From NCBI GenBank assembly GCA_021234535.1, contig CM037843.1, positions 8,182,979-8,246,978 on the forward strand: a stretch of 64,000 bases of DNA. Direction: 5' to 3'. The stretch comes from Stichopus chloronotus. Its lineage: Eukaryota; Echinodermata; Holothuroidea; Aspidochirotida; Stichopodidae. The notes under the pieces are model-generated. The model had not been told where the DNA came from. It did no database searches and saw only the letters and a program-made list of their open reading frames with translations. Below, piece by piece: positions 36,185-47,470 of this stretch (positions are counted from its first letter, which is position 1; the number at the start of each line of letters is the position of its first letter). A program made the translations under genes and the position numbers.

Positions 36185-39100
36185 ATGTCTACCTTAAAGA
36201 TAAGTTCTTACAATGTCCGTGGTTTGAGACAGCAGAAAAAAAAAAAGACGTCAGGTATTTGCTTTAAATTCCTTCATTCTCTGAAGAGAGATATTTTTTG
36301 TGTTCAGGAGACACATTGTGTTCAAGAGGATGAGAAACTTTGGATCAATGAATGGGGAGGCAAAATCTTTTTCAACCATGGTACCTCTTTAAGTCGAGGA
36401 GTCTGTATCCTCTTTAATCCCGGACTTTCCTTTGTAGTTAATAACAGCTGGGTATGTAACAGAGGAAGGACTATCATCCTAGATATTTGCATTAGTAAGC
36501 TTAATTTTACTTTGGTATGTTTATATGGGCCCAATCAAGATGACCCAGCCTTTTTTTGAAGTATTGTATTTAAAATTATCCAATTTTTTTATGGGACTCA
36601 ATCATAATTGCAGGTGATTTCAATTTTGTTTTAACTTAGACCTCGATAAATTGGGCGGAAATCCTAGTTCAAATTTTAACGCCAGGGATAAATGTTATTT
36701 TTTATTTAGTGGACATTTGGAGAGAGAGAAACCCTTGCGATAGATCTTTTACTTGGACCTCAAACGTTTCTAATGACATTCACTGTAAACTGGATTTCTT
36801 TTCGATTTCACGCTCTTTAGTCTATATGGTTAGACGTGTTAGTACTTCCGCTAGCCTTAGTTCAGATCACTCGATTGTTAATCTGGATGTTAATTTGAGA
36901 AATGAACAAAGACGTCCTGGTTTTTGGAAATTTAACAACTCTTTTCTGAAAGATCAGCAATTTTTTGATCTTATTACTGATGTTATCAACAATGTTACTT
37001 GTGAGTATGCTAACATTGATACTGCTATTACTTGGGAATATATGAAATACTCTATTCGTAAATTCACTGTTGTTTACGGAAAAAATAAGGAGAAAGAAAG
37101 ACGAAAATCTGAAAGAGACCTCCTTAAGGAGATCAGTCATTTAGAAAAGACGTTTTGCAACTCACATTCTGATTATACTCGTAACAAATTATTAGAGGCA
37201 AGAAGCAGGCTTCAGGCAATTTATGATTTTAAAGTTCATGGTATTATTGTTCGCTCACGAGCCCGCTGGGTTGAAGAAGGGGAGAGAAATACTAACTACT
37301 TCTTGAATTTAGAAAGGAGGAACAAAAGCTCAAATATTATTAGAAAACTCATAGGAAATGATGGTAGGGAGATTTTCGAGAATCATAGTATTCTGGATGA
37401 ACTTAAGCAATTTTACTATTCACCTTACACTAGCGAATATTGTACTTCTTTCACTTTTTCTCGTAGTATTAATAACTATGATAAGTTCTCTGAGGAGGAC
37501 ACCAAGTCCTGTGATGGCCTTCTCAGTAATGAGGAGTGCCGAACTGCAATTTTTCATTAAAGAATGGTAAGAGTCCAGGTAGCGATGGACTCACGGTTGA
37601 ATTTTATAAACATTTTTGGCCTTTAATTGGAGAAATGGTTACTAAATCTCTTAATTGTGCATATTTAAATACTAAAATGTCCGATGAACAAGGTAGAGCT
37701 ATCATTACATTAATTCCAAAGCCTAGTAAGGATCCACTTTTCATTAAAAATTATCGTCCCATTTCACTATTAAATGTGGACTATAAAATTTGCTCCAAGG
37801 CTCTGGCTTCCAGGATTAAAAAAGTTGTTCCGATTATCATTAACGATAATCAGACTGGTTTTATAAAAAACAGGTTCATTGGTGAGAATATTCGATGTAT
37901 ATTAGACTCTATTGATTACTGTAAAGATAATAATGTACCGGGCTTTCTCCTTTTAGTTGATTTTGAAAAAGCTTTTGATAGGCTAGAGTGGGGATTTATT
38001 TATAACTGCTTGCACTTTTTTAATTTTAGCAGAAGTTTCATCCAGTGGATATCCACTTTATATTCAAATACAACATCTTGTGTGTGTAATAATGGTTTTT
38101 CTTCTGCCTTTTTCAAAGTTTCTAGAGGAGTTAGACAAGGATGTCCCATTAGCCCCTATCTTTTTATTCTATGCACGGAAGTACTTGCCTTACGTATTAA
38201 TTTGTCACCAGATATTAAAGGTTTATTAATTTCTAATCACGAAACACGCATTCTTCAATATGCCGATGACACTTGCATCTTTCTTGATGGATCCCACTCG
38301 TCGGTTAAGGCAGTTGTTGATATATTTGAAGAACTTCAATTGTCTTCAGGACTAAAAGTGAATTTTGAAAAGTCGAATATTTTTCATTTAGGTCCTTTGT
38401 TAAACAATAAACCCAATTTTTTGCACAATTATGCCTTTAGCTGGACTGCTAGTCCCGTTACTGCCTTAGGCATTACGTTTGACCACTGTAAAGACAATTT
38501 GTTTCGCTTGAATTATGCTCCAAAATTGTCTCGCCTCAAAAATGTATTCAATTTATGGTCACAGCGTGACCTCTCTCCCATTGGGAAAATAACGCTTGTT
38601 AAATCCTTTGGTCTGTCTCAATTAGTTTATCTCTTTCAGATATTGCCGAACCCACCTAAAAACTTTATCAAGGATATAGAAAGCTATATTTTTAATTTTA
38701 TATGGTCGGGTAAACCGGACAAAGTCAAGCGTAGTACTTTAATTGCACCCATTTCAGATGGCGGACTCAGAGCTACTCATGTTTTATCTTTTATTCATAG
38801 TTTAAAATGCACTTGGGTAAACAGGTACCTTAACGATACCAAAGGTTCTTGGAAAGATTTTTTTGACATGTATCTAAAGAGTAATGGAAAATCTTTTTTA
38901 TTTCATTGCAATTTTGAAGCAAAGGATATCAAAACCAATAACGCCTTTATTAATGACCTATGTGAGGCATGGGCACAATTTAATTTCAAGGAACCGGTAG
39001 ATCATTATAACGATCTAATTTTATGGAATAATTCTCATGTAAAGGTCAATAATACGTTAATATTCTACAAACATTTATTCGAGAAAGGTGTTACCTATGT

Positions 39101-39898
39101 AAAAGACATTTTTGATGATAACAATCAAATTCTCTCGTACAATTCTTTTATGCGGAAATTTGGTATACTACACTGCCCATTCACTATGTATTGTCAATGC
39201 AGTTCCAAGACTTTGGAAGCAATGTATTACTAATGGGGTAACAATGCCCAATGATCCACTTCATAGAGAGAATTCTCTTGCTGTTCCTGGTATGTCACGA
39301 ATTGTTTACACGCAGTTAGTGAATAAGTTTTATTCTCCTCCTACGTGTTGTACAAAATGGGCTATTAGCTTCCCAGAACTGATGAATAGTTGGGAATTAA
39401 TTTTTAGGATCCCCTTCATTTCTCTTCGGGAAACCAAGTTACAATATTTTCAAGATAGGTTCTTACACAGAATATTGGGGACTAATAAATTACGTCATGA
39501 AATGAAAATTATAGAAAGCCCTCTTTGTACATTCTGTGGGGACCAGATCGAAACAATAGATCACCTGTTCTGGGAATGCCGGGTAACTTCTTCCTTTATT
39601 CTAGACATGGAACAATGTATATTTGGTCGGCAATTCTTCTTTACAAAAGAAGACTTCTTTTTTGGTTACAAACTACTACTGAAGCACCCATACAACTTTT
39701 TAATTTTCCATATGAAATATTATATTTTTGGAAAAAAAGGTCAATGAAGATATTGCACTGTTTGGCGAATTTCTGTATAAGTTTAAATTTCTTATTAAGG
39801 TCGAAAAACATATTTCAAATCAAATTAATTCACGTAAAGGTTTACCTTTTAATGAGTACGAAGAGGCTTTTAGTGAATGTCCGATGCTATTTGATTGA
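36185..39898 (+). pseudogene. LINE ORF2: endonuclease plus reverse transcriptase, frameshifted
   Basis: The ATG at 36185 opens an APE-type endonuclease: SSYNVRGL, CVQETHC, then after a break GDFNFVL near 36615, DIWRERNP, and SDHS near 36866. The RT runs from SPGSDG (about 37572) through ITLIPKPSKDP, LLVDFEKAFDRLEW (first catalytic Asp), GVRQGCPISPYLF and YADD at 38259-38270. A C-terminal knuckle CTFCGDQIETIDHLFWEC lies near 39528-39581. The end reads to a TGA at 39896-39898. Frameshifts lie near 36556, 36640, 36700, 37550, 39195 and 39735, and one in-frame TAG near 36641. Catalytic residues that can be seen are kept, so decay is recent or partly due to sequencing error at base runs. It would nick DNA and copy LINE RNA at the target. 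Confidence 0.9.
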
Positions 39899-40235
39899 TT
39901 TATACTGTCAAGATTTATGAATTATTACATTATATACTATGTATGACAATAGCAAATTGTTAGTAAAAGTTTTACGACAAATTAATTGAGAATAATCGCC
40001 TCATGAACACAGATGTATTATTGAAGTTTTGCTAAGAAGTAACGTATGCTCCATGTGTAATTACCGGTAAGACATTTGTATAAAGTACGTTTGTTTTGAA
40101 TTATGTGAAAACGGAAACGATACCTGAAAAGTAAGATAATGCAGAGAGAATTCTAATTTTTTGTACAAAGTTGACATGTTGATGAAAGGAAGCAAAGTTT
40201 TGAAGAAGAGAACAATAAAGATGGAGAACAAAAAA

Positions 40236-40425
40236 ATTATTATTATTATTATCTTTGTTATTATTATTATTATCATTATCATCATGATCATCATCATGAT
40301 CATCATCATGATCATCATCAGCATGATCATCATGATCATGATCATCATGATCATGATCATCAGCATGATCATCATCATTATCATCATCATCATTATCATC
40401 ATCATCATTATTGTTATTATTATTG
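40236..40425. repeat. (ATT)n / (ATC)n microsatellite, right of the Tx1 LINE
   Basis: (ATT)n passes into (ATC)n broken by GATC, forming many ATGATCAT palindromes, then returns to (ATT)n. The Met/Ile and Asp/His/Asn frames on both strands are artefacts. Confidence 0.95.
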
Positions 40426-40770
40426 TAACGCTCGCCGTCGGTCGACACAGAAGTTCGGAGTAGAAGAGATATGTCCAAAGATGAAAGGGCAGTTTTGTTA
40501 AGTTTCTCTCGTTTTATTCAATGACAATAGTAACAACAACGATACGACGTTGAATACTCCGGAGTGAGCAGCTTTACTTACTTATACGTACAGTGAGGTT
40601 TCTCACGAGTAGCTCAAAAGGACAAATGAGCCGTTAAGTCTCTCTACAAAACATACGTAAGGAGTTAATAGAAGTAAACACTGTACAACTGTTTAAGAGT
40701 GATGCCCTAGGGGGTAAGCCAGTATGTTCTCATGAGCAGTTACTCACGAGTAGACGTTATCATGAGTAGA
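40426..40770. other. Unassigned
   Basis: Begins TGTAACGCTCGCC, which could be an LTR start, but no matching end, primer site or second copy was found. Scattered single copies of CTCACGAGTAG precede the minisatellite. Confidence 0.3.
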
Positions 40771-40890
40771 TGAGCAGTTGCCCACGAGTAAATAAGCAGT
40801 TGCTCACAAGTAAATGAGTAGTTGCTCACGAGTAAACGAGTAGTTGCTCACGAGTAAATGTGTAGTTGCTCACGAGTAACTGTTCTCGCT
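40771..40890. repeat. 22-bp minisatellite, about five units
   Basis: The motif CACGAG (once CACAAG) recurs at 40783, 40805, 40827, 40849 and 40871, exactly 22 bp apart, inside the unit GAGTAGTTGCTCACGAGTAAAT. Degenerate copies extend left to about 40590. Confidence 0.9.
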
Positions 40891-42733
40891 AGCGAGAAGC
40901 TAAATTATACAGGCTCTTAATGCTATTACCCGGGATTGTTTTTACAATGAGCAAAAGGAATTCACGATTAACTTAAGAGGCAAACATGGTATACGCGGGA
41001 AAACAAAAGACAGGCTAGCTTATTTTGGTAATTTGCTAGACCCTAGGATTAACAACTTAGACGACTGAAATTCCACAATGGAAACTCTAATGACCATCAC
41101 ACAGCACTCCTCGACCTCGAGAGGGTAACGTAAACTAGTTGTGACCGAACTGTTTGAATCCCTAACTTAACATCCGCTTGTACCTCAGCAAACCATTAAA
41201 ACAGCACAACTACAAAAGTACCCTTCCCCGAGATACTATACCCGTATAAACGTTACTGTCTCACACAATGGAAACCTTCAAAATTGCCGTACTACGCAAC
41301 AATCCCGTTAACATAGCCTAGCACATGTAAATGTATAGCACTTTACAACGACCGGTGCAGTAGCCGTGCAACCTAGCCACACCTGGCTGGAAACACCGAG
41401 CTAACGAAACAGTTCCGTTACGGGTGATTCTGGTGAAACTTGGTAATTGGATAACTCGACTAGAACTGGTAACCTAAACACTTAAATAGGGTTAACAGAT
41501 TACTGTCTTTTAATTACCTAACAATTTAAGGGGCTCTTTTAAATTACAAATTTCTTAACTTACTCTAATACAGGCATACGCTGCTGAGAACACTCCTTTG
41601 TATCCGGACACCTGGGCCGCACTGCCACGAGGTTAACATCGCACGTACGCAAGGAAGGCCGGATGTCGGGTGAGGAACGTAATCGAACCTGATTGGTTAA
41701 GTATTTTTAGCTGATTTTGCAGAAGTAGAAAACAGTGATCGCCGCAGCGAATAAAAAAAAACAAGCAAAACAAGGGGCCTTGATATCCGGCTTTCCCTGT
41801 AAACAAAGTATAAAACAGAAATGAAAACGATAAAACTGAGAAAAAGAAAGAATTCAACTTGCGCTACATTATTATTATAATTATTATTATTTCGTAAGAA
41901 ACTTACAGTTTTTACCTCAGATGAGATCTCCAAAGGGTACGTCTAAATTGTAATTGATGAGTTGCAGTATATCGACATTTTTATGCAATCCCTCGGCTAC
42001 CGTTTTCACCAAAGTGCTGACCCCGACGTGATCCGTTTGGAGGAATTACACCCTTTTAACTGTATTTTTCAAACTCCATTCGACGTTTAGACTTCGTAAT
42101 GCAAGTACATAACAATGTTTATAGTTGTGGCGCTGTCCGTCCAAGTTCACAACTGAATGGTGACTATACCGACTCCACCACGATCAGTCAGGTCAGCTCG
42201 AACTAGTGCCGAAATATTGGACTTTTGCCCTGCTTCTCTGGTTCGAGTAAGTTGAAGCGCAGTTCAGCAGAAGGAACACTACCTCGTAGGCCAGCAAATA
42301 AGCCTACAAAGTATCTTCACTGTCCGCCGAAATTTCGAAGGAAGCGCGAAATTTGCTTTTGACTACACGCCATTCAGTATACGATCAAATCAAAGAGGCA
42401 TTGATCGGCAAATTGAACACCAGTTTGGAGGACCACGAAACAGCAGCGCCTTAAAAAAGAAAAAAAAACCGTTTAACAAAGTGACACTAGGTGAACCTTC
42501 CCAACTATTTCATTACATGCAGCAATTATTAGGCAAACACTCTTTAGTTGATTCCCTTGTTCGACAACCGTTCCTTCACGACAGACTGGGCTAATGTTAA
42601 CCTAGTGTTAGTCCCATACAGCATAAATCCAGAAAAGGTAGCCGAGATAGCTGGCTACGTCATGGAAGTCGTGGTTTCGACAGTAAAACATGTGTAATAC
42701 TACGAAACCCTATTAGTGTCATCGAAAAAAAAT
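40891..42733. other. Intergenic, no gene recognised
   Basis: No domain-bearing frame. A short (ATT)n run lies at about 41866-41890. The minus-strand frames at 41633-41933 are hydrophobic but cover low-complexity T-rich DNA. Confidence 0.5.
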
Positions 42734-42855
42734 AATCTGTAATCACAGATTAATAACCTGTAATCACAGATTGATAATCTGTAATTACAGATTAATAATC
42801 TGTAATTACAGATTATTAATCTGTGTTACAGATAATTAATCTGTAATTACAGATT
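42734..42855. repeat. Array of six 18-bp palindromes at 21-bp spacing
   Basis: Units start at 42734, 42755, 42776, 42797, 42818 and 42838. Units 3, 4 and 6 are the perfect palindrome AATCTGTAATTACAGATT. Units 1 and 2 have a C in the centre (AATCAC), and unit 5 has GTTAC. Linkers are TAA, TGA, TTA or AT-like triplets. Every unit holds a TAATTA or TAATCA/GTTACA core. Confidence 0.95.
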
Positions 42856-44459
42856 ATTTTTTGTACATGGCAATTATAGGCTTTCGTATAATACAGATGG
42901 TAAGTGTTGGTATTACACTATAGCTTTCGGTAATTATAAGCGATCAAATGGTGCTCTCCTCGTTCGAAAGACGAACAAGCCAGCGAATTGTTGACAAATT
43001 TGTCTTGATCTATACTACGAAAAGCTCCTTGTTCCGCTATGACCCTGATTCTTCAACCTGTCATAAATTTTTCATTGACAACGGAGCTGAAGTGCCACCT
43101 GAGTGTTATTCCCCTCAAATCGAAGATCGCAAGCCCGGTTCGACCTTTCACTCTGCTGGCCTGACACAAATCGATTACTGTAGGCCTACTGAAACAAATA
43201 TTCGTATACATTCAACTGAATCACTGGGACGTTCCTTATACATGGATATTTGTATATGTTGACTCCCTCTATTATTCTCGATTCTTTGTTAGTGATTGAA
43301 GTAGTAGATTCAGTTGATAGACCCTAGGTCAATCTGTCAAAGGTTTCTCTGCAAACGTTACCCCAGCGTCACCTACGTTTCCCAGGACTAATCATTTGTC
43401 TCCATAATACATGCCAGTGTTAAGACTTATACTGTATTTCCTTCTATATCACAGCCGGATGTGCCGTTAAGCACTCTTTGACGCCTCCCGCTTATCGTCT
43501 ACCGCCCCGGAGAGGACTAGCACCAGATCGGCTAAAGGCCACGCAGTACGGGAATAATTCGCCTCTCTAGCAGTAATTGCAGCACTGTTACACACTGTAA
43601 ACAAGAAAACACCGAATGGTGACCCTGTGACGAGGACTACGGGACGTTCAATAACGCCACTGTACAAGATAATTATCCTGTTCCACACACACTGATAATT
43701 TCTCTACTAACGCCCAAGGCTTATAGGTACAAAAGTGTTTTTCTTTTTCTTCTAAAGTTGCTCATGATTTACGTCTATCACCAAATACCCGTAGATATTC
43801 ACAAAACCGTTTTAGCAGTTAGCATTATTCTTAGCAGAAATCGACTTAATCTAGCAGAATTTTAGCAGAGTTATGATGAAATTACCAGTATAATTATTTT
43901 ACCTCAATCCTGTAAAAACAAACTATCCGCAATCCCAACTTTCCTCTAATAAAAAAATATTATGTAAGTCAGTAAAATACCAATTCCGCCTCATGTGTGT
44001 TGACTTTAATTCATTCCAATCCCATTCTCAATTCCTATCCTTTCGCGTTGTTTTGGTTGGTAACAATTTGGCTGGCATAGGCCATGTTTTGAGAGACTCA
44101 GAAATCACATGCGTATCAGTATAGAAGAATCCATCAAACCATGGCAGTTGGCCAAATCCAATATAGGCGCCCTTAGCGGGAACAGATTAAATAGCGCCAC
44201 CTATACGTCTTGCTCATGAAGTTTACCAAGGTGAAACTGCAGGAAGTCTGACCTGGGGTCCGACTTTCCTGGTTTTGTATGTTGGTAATCAAGATTGTTT
44301 GAAACTAAAGGTTTAAGTAACTTAAAGTTTACCAGAAGAACATAGTGGCCTACAGTAGTAAACGTACTTATAGAGCATCAGCCTAGGAGTGCATCTTACA
44401 GAATATTGATGTTTGAACTTTTGACCGTCAATGGAAGTCACTCAGTCTTACTTGAGCAG
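42856..44459. other. Intergenic, no gene recognised
   Basis: An open frame at 42948-43262 (104 codons) and a minus-strand frame at 43467-43688 have no recognised domain. I found no splice pattern to support either. Confidence 0.45.
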
Positions 44460-44631
44460 GAGTCCATACATGATTTGCCTGTGGGCCTCGTAGAATTCTG
44501 GAAGATGGTTGCTCAGAATGAAAGCTGACTATAAGTTTGGACAGTTTGTTTGGTTCCTCTTTGCCCTACCTCATAGCACAGCCACTGTTGAGAGAATATT
44601 AATTCTCTCTGGTAGACCTACATCTCAATAA
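44460..44631 (+). mobile_element. hAT-type transposase C-terminal fragment
   Basis: The frame reads DLPVGLVEFWKMVAQNES and, after a one-base shift, FVWFLFALPHSTATVERI then LSGRPTSQ and a stop. The string LPHS-x-A-x-VER followed by L-x-GR is the hallmark of the hAT dimerisation region. The usual Phe-Ser after VER-x is changed. No catalytic part or terminal inverted repeats were seen nearby, so it is a fossil. Confidence 0.6.
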
Positions 44632-45782
44632 AACTAAGCTAAGAACCAACTAGAGTTCCAATAATAGAGGCAAATCAAGCTCAGGCATCCCTGTTCCTTG
44701 TAGAACCATTCAGCTGCAACTAGGCAATATAGGAGCTTACAACTGAATGCTTTCAAACTATATGAGACAAACAAAAAACGCTAACCGGCAAGGCTATGAA
44801 AAGATGAGCCTTTACTGGTTGTACAATAACTGGCCCATGAATGGACATCAGCTGATAACTCAACATGATTAGCATGTGAACCACATATTATTTTTTGTAC
44901 AGAACAGAACAAATCCACACCTTTACAGTATTCTTGTATTTTGCATTTATGCAAACATCACATGTTTATGTATGTTGTAAACCTGTTGCAGCATTCTATT
45001 TTAGTATTTGTAGGAATTGACCCAGCGTAGTTTTAGTTTGACAGAAGATTCTATCAATCTTTTAAAACCTGAGCAAAATTTCTGAGCAAAAGAGTTCCTG
45101 TTATTGGGTATCTATAATTCCAACAAAGTGCTGTAGACTAAAATATCTTTAAGATAAAGGCAGTTTAAAGTTAATACGTTAGTAGGCCTGTAGCATCAGT
45201 TGAATTGCATGTTTCTGTGACAAAAAATTCATGTACTTTACCATAACAACCAAACACAATACTTACATGGTCCCAAAATGTGTCACAGCGTGGATTTATT
45301 TTACTGCCCACTGTGTCTCTTAGAATAGATTAGAACTGTAGTCGTGGTGCAGTTTGCTTAACTTGACTCCTAAAACATTTTCATTTTTTTTTATTTGTCT
45401 TTTAAAGTTATAAGCACAAAACGAATTTGTTTAAAATTATTTTTTATGTTGTTTTTGAGTCATGACTTATTTATTCTTTTGCTCCTTCGATTGTCAATTA
45501 TTACCTGTCCCAACTCTTCTGACACACCCCCTCAGCCTCGGTCACCGCACATCGGCGTTTTAGGGTGTAAAAGCTGACAGATGTTATGATTTAGCAGAAT
45601 TTTTTGCTGCCGTCTAGCAGAATGTCGTTACGTGTACTGGTCACACTGACTTGTAAATTGAGCCATGGAGGGCGTACAGGCAAAATAACTTGTACAGTGC
45701 CTGGTGTAGCCTTTGCTCCTCTTTTACAGCCTATTTGTATAGGTGAAAGGACACGGGTGTTTTGGCCGGAGTCAAAGAGATC
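44632..45782. other. Intergenic; possible VIPAS39 promoter and 5' UTR
   Basis: No gene recognised. The last 200 bases or so are GC-richer than the surroundings and lead to the candidate start codon at 45783, which fits a promoter and 5' UTR, but no core element could be placed. Confidence 0.35.
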
Positions 45783-45785
45783 ATG
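45783..45785 (+). other. Candidate VIPAS39 start codon exon (ATG|GTGAGT)
   Basis: An ATG directly followed by the consensus donor GTGAGT lies at 45783-45791. It would join in phase 0 to the first sure exon at 47471, giving a protein that starts M-SRRVDSYDDEDEDEF. Known SPE-39 proteins also begin with a short basic bit and then an acidic stretch. No other ATG exon was found between 45.8 and 47.5 kb. It is a prediction from splice rules only. Confidence 0.4.
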
Positions 45786-46116
45786 GTGAGTGATGAATTG
45801 CAATGAAGCATGTGTTTAAAAACTGATACTATACGTTACTTCTGAAAAAGTGTCATCGATTTAGTACTTGCTGAGACATGGGCGTATGTTATTGCCCTGT
45901 GAAGTAGCATTACCAATTACGCGAAAGCAATGGGGAAGTATTTTCGTTGTGTCTATTGATCTGGACGCAGTATCAAATACCATTCACAAGGTCTCAGATG
46001 ATATAATACATAGTGTAAATGGGGACATCTGCGCGAGATAGGTGAGCCAAATTTAGCCCACCGATAGCTCTGTATATTAGTAAAGAGATCTGTGGTGTAG
46101 TCTACATTAAGGACTG

Positions 46117-46726
46117 CTTCAATTGGCTCAAATCTCCCTACTTACGGTGCAATCCCAGCACAGAAGTTGTGTCTGGGCCAATAACAAGTGAAGTTTGACA
46201 ATAAAGTTGGTGTCTGGGGCAATTGTCTTAAATCTTCATGTATGGAGCAGGACTAGAAAGTAAGAAGTTACGGTACAGTTACGGTTGGTATTCTAGAAAT
46301 CATTCCATCTGAATAAGCCAGCTAACTTCAACTTGCTTCCCATTAGTGTTGTATCCATGGTTTAGGCTATTGTTACACTAATAACAGAGCGTTTTATTCT
46401 CAAGTAGTACAGAAGTTAAGTCTTCAATTGGCTCAAATCTCCCTACTTACGGTGCAATCCCAGCACAGAAGTTGTGTCTGGGCCAATAACAAGTGAAGTT
46501 TGACAATAAAGTTGGTGTCTGGGGCAATTGTCTTAAATCTCCATGTATGGAGCAGGACTAGAAAGTAAGAAGTTACGGCACAGTTACGGTTGGTATTCTA
46601 GAAATCATACCATCTGAATAAGCCTGCTAACTTCAACTTGCTTCCCATTAGTGTTGTATCCATGATTTAGGCTATTGTTACACTAATAACAGAGCGTTTT
46701 ATTCTCAAGTAGTACCGAAGTTAAGT
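46117..46726. repeat. 305-bp tandem duplication, two copies
   Basis: 46117-46421 is repeated as 46422-46726 with only a few base changes (for example CTTCATG to CTCCATG, GGTACAG to GGCACAG). It sits in the putative first intron of VIPAS39. Confidence 0.95.
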
Positions 46727-47470
46727 CTGGGTCAATACTAAGAAGACCCTGTTTAGGCTGTTATGAAGAAGTGCTTAAGAGGCTTAACAAGAAGAGCTCT
46801 TGTTAAGGAGGTTATTTGTCCCTGCATGGCCTACCATACAGTTGTATAGCCAAGTTTGGCAGGCTCAGCAATGGGTAGGTCGACAGTTTTCAAATTCATT
46901 CTATTTGTCATGATAAGTGAATCACTTTTTGTGGTTGTAATGATGGACACTCAGAGAACATTTATCTTGGCAAGTACTAAGTTTCAAATGCTAAATATGT
47001 GGTGAAATTCAATTTTTCAAGTCTTTTCATCCATCCAGCAGTCCCTTGTGCAGAGCAAATCTTGTTGCAATAATTACAGCACATGCTTTGGTCACTTAAA
47101 ATTGACAACTGCTTCTCTGATTGGTCGTATCAACTTCGATTGTTGGTTGGTACATCAGAAGACGTTCAGGGGAATTATCAACATTATTTGCACGAACATG
47201 TTTGGGCAAATAGCCAGGACCTTTGAAATAACTTAGCCCTTATGTCTTCCTACAGTTTTGCTGACACGTACCATGTCATAGTTTTCAGGCTGAATTTCAT
47301 TTTTAGTTTGCTTTAGTTCACTGTAATATGCAGTTGTGCATGTTGAGACATGATCTATATCAGTCATCATGTATCAGATTCATTAAAATTCTCATTATGA
47401 AGTCATCAAAACCACAATGCATTTGTGCTATCTGGGTTTTTTTTTTTATCTGGGTTTTTTTTTTTTGCAG

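Larger units (their letters stand above)
34871..40235 (+). mobile_element. Tx1-clade (L1-like) LINE, near full length
   Basis: The element has a 5' UTR starting GGGGTTAGCC, an ORF1, a long spacer, an ORF2 with endonuclease, RT and a C-terminal Cys/His knuckle, a 3' UTR of some 300 bp, and an AATAAAG near 40211 followed shortly by an A-run that meets (ATT)n. The RT wording (ITLIPKPSKDP, NYRPISLLNVDYKI) is typical of the Tx1 group of L1-like elements. The borders are inferred from the flanking microsatellites. ORF2 is frameshifted. Confidence 0.85.

Noticed and set aside
40426..40440. TGTAACGCTCGCC as the start of an LTR retrotransposon
   Set aside because: No paired LTR, primer-binding site or polyprotein frame was found to the right.
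40061..40478. Met/Ile-rich and Asp/His/Asn-rich frames over 100 codons long
   Set aside because: They are translations of the (ATT)/(ATC) microsatellite, open in many frames for that reason only.
40771..40890. CRISPR-like array
   Set aside because: The 22-bp units are directly adjacent with no unique spacers, and the host is a eukaryote.
42948..43262. A 104-codon frame as a gene
   Set aside because: It has no known domain, no splice support and no neighbour to suggest a role.
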